Source of the DNA: Fusobacterium sp. IOR10
Lineage (GTDB): Bacteria > Fusobacteriota > Fusobacteriia > Fusobacteriales > Fusobacteriaceae
Assembly (NCBI RefSeq): GCF_010367435.1
Contig: NZ_WJWY01000011.1
Location: 1-64,000 of the forward strand
DNA length: 64,000 bases
Direction: 5' to 3'
Shown: piece by piece, positions 8,172-14,730 of the stretch
Layout: the number at the start of each line of letters is the position of its first letter
How positions within the stretch are numbered: position 1 is the first letter of the stretch
Notes under the pieces: generated by a model
Seen by the model: the letters and a program-made list of their open reading frames with translations, nothing else
Database searches by the model: none
Told to the model about the DNA's origin: nothing
Position numbers and translations under genes: made by a program

Positions 8172-8981
8172 TTATTTTATAGGAATGATTATTTCTATAA
8201 CTTCACCAACTCCTCCTTTTAAGTGGAGCTTTTCCTTATTGGATATCTCTATGGAATCTCCTATTATTTCATAGGAATTTTTATTTATAAATTCTAGGAG
8301 CTTTATATAACTATCCTTTAAATTTTCAAATAAACCCTTATGAGTAATAGTTGCATATTTTTTTATGTTTTTTTTCAATATAATCTCATGATATTTTTCA
8401 TCAATTTCATTGTTTTTAACTATGGCTCCCACATATTTTAAAGGACATATTTCTAGTTTTTTTAAATTAGTTATATCCACCACAGCTAAATGTCTATTTG
8501 ATTTAATATTATAATCTTGTAATTTTTTATAGGCTTTTTCAACTTGCATATATTTATAGGGAGCTTCAACCTTTAACAATAACATATTAAGGGAAATATT
8601 CTCTCCTGCCCTTGCCTTTAAACCACTGGAAGATTTTACCCTTTGTAATTCATTATATTTTATTTTTACTATTTCTATGGATCCCCTTAGAGTCTCTATT
8701 TTATCTTCCATTATTTTTATTTTTTCCTTTAAAAATTCTTGGCTTTCTTCCACAGTTTCACAATTTGTATATTTTTTTATTTCATTTAATGAAAATCCTG
8801 AGTTTTTAAGAGCTATTAGAAATCTCAACACATATATTTGATGTTCTGAATAATATCTATAGTTATTTTCTGGATCCACGTAATCAGGCTTAAATAAATT
8901 TATTTGATCATAATATACTAATGTTCTTCTTGAAATATTGAAAATACTAGCTATTTCATTAATTTTATATTTTTTTTCCAT
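8172..8981 (-). CDS. MerR-family regulator with C-terminal effector-binding domain
   Basis: This 269-residue regulator has an N-terminal winged HTH (about residues 1-75: INEIASIFNISRRTLVYYDQ and the YRYYSEHQ wing), a dimerising coiled coil (about 80-115) and a GyrI/BmrR-like ligand-binding domain to the end. This architecture is that of drug- or metabolite-responsive activators. I chose ATG at 8981 because AGGAGG precedes it at normal spacing. The ATG at 8999 would add MFRRKF and lies within the regulatory region. The divergent LysE exporter gene begins 92 bases away behind a MerR-type promoter, and the Cys-rich mini-protein follows it. The effector is unknown; a basic amino acid or related compound is a guess from the exporter. 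Confidence 0.88.
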   Translation of the reverse strand: MEKKYKINEIASIFNISRRTLVYYDQINLFKPDYVDPENNYRYYSEHQIYVLRFLIALKNSGFSLNEIKKYTNCETVEESQEFLKEKIKIMEDKIETLRGSIEIVKIKYNELQRVKSSSGLKARAGENISLNMLLLKVEAPYKYMQVEKAYKKLQDYNIKSNRHLAVVDITNLKKLEICPLKYVGAIVKNNEIDEKYHEIILKKNIKKYATITHKGLFENLKDSYIKLLEFINKNSYEIIGDSIEISNKEKLHLKGGVGEVIEIIIPIK

Positions 8982-8998
8982 AAATTTCCTCCTAAACA

Positions 8999-9030
8999 TT
9001 GACCTGTACCCATAGGTTATAGTTTATAAT
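8999..9030 (+). promoter_or_regulatory. MerR-type long-spacer promoter of the LysE exporter gene
   Basis: TTGACC (8999-9004) and TATAAT (9025-9030) are 20 bases apart, longer than the normal 17. The ACCT...AGGT dyad (9002-9017) lies between them. A 19-20-base spacer with a dyad inside is the hallmark of promoters that MerR proteins activate by twisting the DNA. The regulator gene is divergent and adjacent, so it is the obvious candidate. Confidence 0.8.
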
Positions 9031-9073
9031 AACTTATATACAAAATTATAGCAAATATTTTTAGGAGGAAATT

Positions 9074-9724
9074 ATGAATTTATCAGTGGCAATCCAAGGC
9101 TTTGAAATTGGAATTAGTTTAATTGTAGCCATAGGAGCACAAAACAGTTATATTTTAAAAATGGGGATCCAAAAAAAACACGTATTTACAACTGCGTTAT
9201 TATGCTCTTTTTTGGATATTATCTTAATTACATCTGGAACTCTAGGTCTTAGTTCTATTATAGATGGAAATAAAACATTAATGCTTTTTTCCACTATTTT
9301 TGGTATTTTATTTCTTAGTTATTACGGTTTATCTTCAATTATAAGAGCTATTAAAAGTAATGAAGCCTTTCATATTGAAAATAGCAATAAAGAAGATTCC
9401 CTAAAAAAAACAATATTAACAATACTAGCATTAACTCTATTAAATCCACATGTATATATTGATACTGTTATATTAATAGGAAGTATTGGTTCAAAATTTC
9501 CAGCTCACCAACAAATAGATTTTATTATAGGAGCTTGTTTAGCATCAATTGTTTGGTTCTTTTCCCTAGCTTATGGAGCAAGAATACTTATTCCTCTATT
9601 TAAAAAGGAAATTACATGGAAAATTTTGGACATAATTATTGGTTTAATTATGCTTAGAATTGCAAGTAAATTAGTCTTCTTTGGAATTGAAAATAATTTA
9701 TTTAGTAATTTCAGCTTGTTTTAA
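9074..9724 (+). CDS. LysE/ArgO-family amino acid exporter
   Basis: This 216-residue inner-membrane protein has about six membrane segments. The family motif GAQN is at residues 21-24 within the first segment, and the LNPHVYIDT motif is near residue 130. Known members export lysine, arginine or other amino acids. The start has AGGAGG eight bases upstream. Expression probably responds to the divergent MerR regulator through the long-spacer promoter at 8999-9030. Its last 27 bases overlap the end of the convergent frnE-like gene. Confidence 0.88.
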   Translation: MNLSVAIQGFEIGISLIVAIGAQNSYILKMGIQKKHVFTTALLCSFLDIILITSGTLGLSSIIDGNKTLMLFSTIFGILFLSYYGLSSIIRAIKSNEAFHIENSNKEDSLKKTILTILALTLLNPHVYIDTVILIGSIGSKFPAHQQIDFIIGACLASIVWFFSLAYGARILIPLFKKEITWKILDIIIGLIMLRIASKLVFFGIENNLFSNFSLF

Positions 9725-10333
9725 AGCCATTTTAAAATATTCTATACTTTGAGCTCCAGAAATTGTTATTTTGTCATTAATAATAAAAAAGGGAACACCT
9801 GTTATTCCTATGCTAGAAGCTTCTTTTCTGTCCTTAAGAATTTCAGGTAAATAGGATTCTTCTTCAATTACTTTTTTTAATTTTTCAATGTCTAAGCCAA
9901 CTTTCTTACACATATTAAATAAAGTATCCACGTCTCCTAAATCTGCTCCCTTTTCAAAATATCCTTTGAAAAAGCAATTAACAATTTCTATTTCTTTTCC
10001 AACAGTTTTTGCATATTTAGCAATTTCATGTGCAAAAGTTGTTTTATTTCTTATTAAAATATCATATCTTAAGTTTAGTCCTAATTCTGCTGCAGAATTT
10101 ATCATTCCATCAACTTGAACCTTAGCTTGAGCATAGGGAATATTATATTTTTTTGATAAATGTTCACTGTAATCTGATATTTCTTTTCTTTCTTCAGATG
10201 GATTTAGCTGAAAAGTTTTAAAAGTTATATTAATTTCTTCTTTACCTTTAAATTCTTCTAAAGCTTTCTCAAGTCTTTTTTTCCCTATATAGCAATAGGG
10301 ACAAGCAAAATCTGACCAAATTTCTATTTTCAT
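9698..10333 (-). CDS. DsbA-family oxidoreductase, FrnE type
   Basis: This 211-residue thioredoxin-fold protein has an inserted helical domain. The active site CPYC is at residues 11-14 in SDFACPYCYIG, and the cis-proline loop is GITGVPFFII. There is no signal peptide, so it is cytoplasmic, in line with FrnE/2-hydroxychromene-2-carboxylate isomerase-like members linked to polyketide chemistry or oxidative stress. It follows the MFS transporter gene by 18 bases and should be co-transcribed with it. Its 3' end overlaps that of the convergent LysE gene by 27 bases, with no terminator between. Confidence 0.85.
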   Translation of the reverse strand: MKIEIWSDFACPYCYIGKKRLEKALEEFKGKEEINITFKTFQLNPSEERKEISDYSEHLSKKYNIPYAQAKVQVDGMINSAAELGLNLRYDILIRNKTTFAHEIAKYAKTVGKEIEIVNCFFKGYFEKGADLGDVDTLFNMCKKVGLDIEKLKKVIEEESYLPEILKDRKEASSIGITGVPFFIINDKITISGAQSIEYFKMALKQAEITK

Positions 10334-10351
10334 ATTTTTCCTCCTTGTATA

Positions 10352-11536
10352 TTACTTTTCAATTTTATAAAAACTTTCTTTTTTTCTCATTTCAAATTTT
10401 GCAACAAATATGCACGATAGAATTCCAATTCCTAAAATAATATAAGAGGCATTGGAAAATATTCTTGTGACTCCATAGGACTTTATAACAATACCATTGA
10501 CTGATGTACCAATGGCTCCACCTACAAAGAGATTAAAGGATGCCATTGACATTGCAGTTCCCTTCATTTTAGAAAGCTTTTCTTGGACCACTAACAGCAA
10601 TGTAGATTGTAAACATATAAATGAAATCCCAAAAAATAAAAGACTAATTACCAATACAAGAACATTTTTTGATGATGATAATAAAAATAATGAAACACTA
10701 CCTATGGCCCCTGCAGAAAGTAAAAATTTATATCCTAATTTTTTTCTTAATTTAGGTGCAATTCTTCCTCCAAAAACAGTTCCTATTCCAAAGGCAGAAA
10801 GGATTAATCCAACAATTAAAACATTGAAACCTGTTATTTCTTGAATCAATTTTCCTGAATATGTAAAACTTCCAAGTACAGTGAATCCAACTAAAAGTAT
10901 TAGAGTAACTATTCTCATAAATCTATAGTTAGTTAAGGCACTTTTATAAGCTGAAAAAATATTAAGCTTTTTAACAACAGGAGTATCTCTTTCTAACACT
11001 TTAAATATTATTATAGATAGCACTAATTCCCCAAGTCCATATAAAAAATATACTAATCTCCAAGATCCAGCATAGGCAATTGCTCCACCTATGGCACTTG
11101 CTGAGGCTGCTCCTAAAAACATTAATCCTAGTAATTTTCCAATAGCCTTTTGTCTATGGTCAACATCATAGCTTTCTCCAATTAAAGCTATTGTTACAGG
11201 AAATATACCAGCTCCAAAGGCACCATTCATAGCTCTAAAAAATATTAAAGAGGGCAAATTAAATGTAAATGCTCCTAAAATACTAAATATTGAAGTTCCT
11301 AAAGCTGCAATATTTATAATCTTAACCTTACCAAATCTATCAGATAAGGGTCCAAATAACAAAGTGAAAAAACCAAATGCTAGCATGTATGCAGTAACTG
11401 ACATAGCTGCAGAACTTATTGTAAGGTTTAAATCCTTTGATATATTCAAAAGTAAAGGAGCTGCAGCATAATTATCCCCATTGGCTAAAAATCCCATTAT
11501 TCCAAGTATCATAAATGTTCTCTCTTTGTTTTTCAT
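10352..11536 (-). CDS. Major facilitator superfamily transporter
   Basis: This 394-residue protein has twelve predicted membrane helices. The conserved loop 2-3 motif is GPLSDRFGKVKI (about residues 62-73), typical of drug:H+ antiporter-like MFS members (AraJ/Bcr group pattern). The start is preceded by AAGGGGAG. It is first in a two-gene unit with the FrnE-like oxidoreductase. The substrate is not apparent. Between 11537 and 11689 I see only AT-rich leader sequence. Confidence 0.85.
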   Translation of the reverse strand: MKNKERTFMILGIMGFLANGDNYAAAPLLLNISKDLNLTISSAAMSVTAYMLAFGFFTLLFGPLSDRFGKVKIINIAALGTSIFSILGAFTFNLPSLIFFRAMNGAFGAGIFPVTIALIGESYDVDHRQKAIGKLLGLMFLGAASASAIGGAIAYAGSWRLVYFLYGLGELVLSIIIFKVLERDTPVVKKLNIFSAYKSALTNYRFMRIVTLILLVGFTVLGSFTYSGKLIQEITGFNVLIVGLILSAFGIGTVFGGRIAPKLRKKLGYKFLLSAGAIGSVSLFLLSSSKNVLVLVISLLFFGISFICLQSTLLLVVQEKLSKMKGTAMSMASFNLFVGGAIGTSVNGIVIKSYGVTRIFSNASYIILGIGILSCIFVAKFEMRKKESFYKIEK

Positions 11537-11689
11537 TTTTCTCCCCTTAATAATTATTCCTAAATAATTTTGTATTATGTAAATTTATTTGTTAAAATAT
11601 TGGGTTTTATACCTAAAAATAAAATAATATATAAATAGTTTTATAGGACTTTATGATAGACGTAAAAAATATTAAATAATTTTAATTTT

Positions 11690-12727
11690 TTAAAAACATC
11701 TTCCCACTTTATTTTTTGTACATTCTTTTTTATTGGAACTTTCTTCACATTGATAACAAATTTCATTAGTTAATTTTGATCCATCAAAGTATTCATCTAG
11801 GTTTTCCAAAGTAACTTTTGCAATATTTTTTAAAGCTTCCTTTGTAAGAAATCCTTGATGGGAAGTTATAATTACATTTGGTTTGGAAACTAAAAGGGAT
11901 AGCACATCATCATTTACTATGCTGTTTGAAAAATCTTCAAAAAATAAATTAGCTTCCTCTTCATAAACATCTAATCCTGCCCCTGCAACTTTCTTAGTAC
12001 TTAAGGCTTGTAACAATGCTTCACTTTCAACTAATTCTCCTCTAGATATATTTATAATATATACTCCCTCTTTCATCTTTTCAAAGGCTTTAAAGGATAA
12101 TATATGTTTAGTTTCCTCTGTTAAAGGACAGTGAAGGGAAATAATATCACTTTCTTTTAATAAAGTGTCCAAGTCAACATAATTTATTTCTGCCTTTTTA
12201 TCAGGAAATAAATCATAGGCCAATACTTTCATTCCAAATCCCTTACATATATTTATAAATATTTTCCCAATTTTACCAGTTCCTATTACCCCAACAGTTT
12301 TACCATGTAAGTCCATTCCAACTAATCCTGATAAACTAAAGTTAAAATCTCTAGTACGATTATAGGCTTTGTGTATTTTTCTATTTAAAGTTAATAACAA
12401 TGCCATTCCATGTTCTGCAACAGCGTAAGGGGAGTAAGCAGGAACCCTAAGTATATTTATTTTCCCATATGCCTCTTTAAAATCAACATTATTAAAACCT
12501 GCACATCTTAAAACTATTGCTCTAACTCCAACTTCATAAAGAATATCAATTGTTTCCTTCCCTATATCATCATTAACAAAGGCACAAATTGCCTCACAAC
12601 CCTTTGCCAATTGAGCTGTTCTTGGATTTAATTTCCCCTCTATAAATATAAATTCATACTTTTCATTAAGCTTATTAAACCATTCTTTATCATATGATTT
12701 TGTATCAAAAAATGCAACTTTTTTCAT
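11690..12727 (-). CDS. ldhA: D-lactate dehydrogenase (D-2-hydroxyacid dehydrogenase family)
   Basis: This 345-residue cytoplasmic NAD-dependent enzyme reduces pyruvate to D-lactate. The Rossmann motif GTGKIGK is at about residues 149-155. The catalytic Arg (INISRGE), the Glu in YEEEANLFFED and the His in ITSHQGFLT are all present, and the LFFED block is typical of true D-LDHs. Unusually it ends in a cysteine-rich tail with Cys at about 324, 327, 336 and 344, beyond the catalytic domain. GGAGATG precedes the start, and an extended -10 (TGATATAAT) lies upstream near 12764-12772. It is separated from the next operon by a terminator and is probably monocistronic. Confidence 0.88.
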   Translation of the reverse strand: MKKVAFFDTKSYDKEWFNKLNEKYEFIFIEGKLNPRTAQLAKGCEAICAFVNDDIGKETIDILYEVGVRAIVLRCAGFNNVDFKEAYGKINILRVPAYSPYAVAEHGMALLLTLNRKIHKAYNRTRDFNFSLSGLVGMDLHGKTVGVIGTGKIGKIFINICKGFGMKVLAYDLFPDKKAEINYVDLDTLLKESDIISLHCPLTEETKHILSFKAFEKMKEGVYIINISRGELVESEALLQALSTKKVAGAGLDVYEEEANLFFEDFSNSIVNDDVLSLLVSKPNVIITSHQGFLTKEALKNIAKVTLENLDEYFDGSKLTNEICYQCEESSNKKECTKNKVGRCF

Positions 12728-12787
12728 AATATCATCTCCTGTTTAAGTTTCCTAATTATTACATTAATTATATCACTTTAGAAAAAG

Positions 12788-12813
12788 AAGTATGTTGCTT
12801 TTGCAACATACTT
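12788..12813 (-). terminator. Hairpin terminator after the ACP/small-protein genes
   Basis: An 11-bp stem (AAGTATGTTGC/GCAACATACTT) with a four-base loop lies six bases past the 12819 stop. A T-rich tract (CTTTTTC) follows on the minus strand. It separates the upstream M42-ACP unit from ldhA. Confidence 0.85.
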
Positions 12814-12818
12814 TCAAG

Positions 12819-13145
12819 CTATTCATCTAACTCTAGATAATATTCTGCCATCATTTTGTTTAAAGAAACCCTAAACCTTTGATTATAAGAGATTAATAAT
12901 TCTTTCATATGGCCTTTCCCATTTATACTTAATTGATTATTTTTCAAATAAAAATCATAGAGAGATTTTAAAGTGAAATCTCCATTTAACACTTCTTCCT
13001 TTTCATCTAAATTTAAAATAAACTTATGTAATTCTTTATAAAAACTAATTTCACTGGCATTATTAAATAATTCTTCCTTTGTTTCAAGTAAAATTTCTTT
13101 TTTAAATTCTTCAAACTCCCTAGCAATACTCTCTTGTTTTTTCAT
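12819..13145 (-). CDS. Hypothetical protein (108 residues), partner of an orphan ACP
   Basis: I do not recognise this family with confidence. The product is small, acidic and mostly helical, with charged N-terminal helices rich in Glu and Lys and a C-terminal segment (LISYNQRFRVSLNKMMAEYY). The middle part (ELFNNASEISFYKELHKFI) loosely resembles DUF3848-type proteins, which is a weak impression. It lacks a signal peptide and membrane segments. It starts nine bases after the acyl carrier protein stop with GAGGAG before ATG, so the two are translated from one message. A role with the ACP is inferred from this position only. Confidence 0.7.
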   Translation of the reverse strand: MKKQESIAREFEEFKKEILLETKEELFNNASEISFYKELHKFILNLDEKEEVLNGDFTLKSLYDFYLKNNQLSINGKGHMKELLISYNQRFRVSLNKMMAEYYLELDE

Positions 13146-13154
13146 ATATCTCCT

Positions 13155-13403
13155 CTAAAATTTGTTTTTATAATTTTTATCAATATACTCTATAACATCC
13201 TTAATCCTAAGAATATTTTTAGAAAATACATAGGGTATATTTATATTAAAACACATTTCATACTCAATAATTATATTAGCCACATCAAAGGAATCTGCAT
13301 CTAAATCTTTATAATAACTAGATTCTTCCTTTACAATATTCCTATTTATCCCTAAATAATCAGATGTTATTTCTTCTAATTTAACAACATTTTCCCTCTT
13401 CAT
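13155..13403 (-). CDS. Acyl carrier protein-like protein
   Basis: This 82-residue protein has a four-helix acyl-carrier pattern. The phosphopantetheine site is DLDADSFDVANII, with the serine at about residue 38, followed by an acidic helix II (IIIEYEMCF). Compared with FabC-type ACP (DSLDTVELVM) the motif is divergent (DSF in place of DSL), and the flanks are less acidic. No fatty-acid synthesis gene is adjacent. Instead it sits between an M42 peptidase gene (35 bases upstream) and a small unknown gene (nine bases downstream). It may be a specialised carrier rather than the housekeeping ACP. Confidence 0.8.
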   Translation of the reverse strand: MKRENVVKLEEITSDYLGINRNIVKEESSYYKDLDADSFDVANIIIEYEMCFNINIPYVFSKNILRIKDVIEYIDKNYKNKF

Positions 13404-13438
13404 AATTTACATCTCCATATATTATTATATCATAACTT

Positions 13439-14509
13439 TTAAAAATTATTGATTATGCTTGCATTTAATTCAATTAAAATTCCCTTTACCAGTTTGTATA
13501 TCTCTAAATAATCCTCATAGGCTATAAAGTTATAATGGGAATGAGTATAACGAACAGGAACCCCTAATACAACAGTTGGAATTCCTAAGTTTTCCAAATG
13601 AACCTTCCCTGCATTTGTTCCTCCACTTTCTCTCACTGCCTCTTGAATTTTAACATTATATTTTTTAGATACTTCCTTTACAAATTTAACAAATCTTGGA
13701 TTTGCCATCATAGTAGGATCAAAATGACGAAGCTGTACTCCTTTTTTTAATGTTCCTTGACTATTATATTTATTTCTAAAGCTATCATCTGCTGGTGGCC
13801 CTTCTAAAACTATAGCAAGATCTGGTAAAACTCTTTTTGTAGAAACAACAGTTCCCCTAGTTCCTATTTCCTCTTGAGAGGAAAAAACTCCAACAACATC
13901 CACATCTAAATTTTCATTTTTTATATCTCTCATTATTTCAATAACTGCAGCGCAACCTATTCTATTGTCAAAGGCCTTTCCTAAAAACATTTTTGATTTC
14001 TCATTATATGTGCACTGAACATCTGGAACAACAGGGGCACCTATTTCTATTTTAAAATCATTTACTGTTTCTTCGTAAGAAGTTGTTCCAACATCTATGA
14101 ACATGTCTTTAACATCTGTAACCTTCCCACGATTTTCACTAGATGTAAAATGAGGTGGTATTGAAGAAATAATCCCCTCAATATAAACTCCTTCACTATT
14201 TAATACCTTTACTTTATGAGCTGGAATTTGTTGATTACTCCATCCTCCAATTGTTATAAACTTAAGAAGACCATTTCCCTCTATTGATTGCACCATAAAT
14301 CCAACTTCATCTGAATGGGCATCTAACATAACCACTGGAGCTTTCCTATCCTCTTTTTTTATATTATTAATATATAGATTTCTCATTGAATCTTCTTTTA
14401 TAGAATATTTATCTTGTAATTCTTCCCTAGCAATATCATTAACTTTATCTTCAAACCCAGAAATACCTTCCACATCACTTAACTTTTTAATAAGTTCTAT
14501 ACTATTCAT
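13439..14509 (-). CDS. M42-family glutamyl/leucyl aminopeptidase (co-catalytic metallopeptidase)
   Basis: This 356-residue tetrahedral-aminopeptidase-family enzyme trims peptides in the cytoplasm. Metal ligands are visible: His in DAHSDEVGF, Asp in KAFDNRIGCA, Glu pair in SSQEEIGTRGT, Asp/Glu in VLEGPPADD and His near the end (RYTHSHYN). Length and motif order match YsdC/FrvX-like M42 enzymes. The start has AAGGAGG five bases upstream. It leads a minus-strand unit that continues with the ACP and the small protein. Between it and the divergent feoAB gene lie 221 AT-rich bases. Confidence 0.9.
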   Translation of the reverse strand: MNSIELIKKLSDVEGISGFEDKVNDIAREELQDKYSIKEDSMRNLYINNIKKEDRKAPVVMLDAHSDEVGFMVQSIEGNGLLKFITIGGWSNQQIPAHKVKVLNSEGVYIEGIISSIPPHFTSSENRGKVTDVKDMFIDVGTTSYEETVNDFKIEIGAPVVPDVQCTYNEKSKMFLGKAFDNRIGCAAVIEIMRDIKNENLDVDVVGVFSSQEEIGTRGTVVSTKRVLPDLAIVLEGPPADDSFRNKYNSQGTLKKGVQLRHFDPTMMANPRFVKFVKEVSKKYNVKIQEAVRESGGTNAGKVHLENLGIPTVVLGVPVRYTHSHYNFIAYEDYLEIYKLVKGILIELNASIINNF

Positions 14510-14730
14510 TTGTCCTCCTTTTTTAATCTTTCAATTTATTAAATTATAAAGAATTAAGGAATTAAAGTCAACTTTTTGAACATATATTCTTTTTTTATTT
14601 TTATTATTAAAATTTATTTATAATTTTGATTATAAAATGATATAATAAATAAACAATTGTTACATCTTGTAATTTATATAAAACATTTACAGAAAGGAAT
14701 ATATATATTAATTTATATATTAGGGGATTT

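Noticed and set aside
8068-8274. Plus-strand ORF across the MerR and mini-protein genes
   Set aside because: It runs through two well-supported minus-strand genes and lacks a ribosome binding site and recognisable features.
14580-14700. Possible Fur box upstream of feoAB
   Set aside because: The region is so AT-rich that many loose matches occur; none is a convincing inverted repeat of the Fur type.
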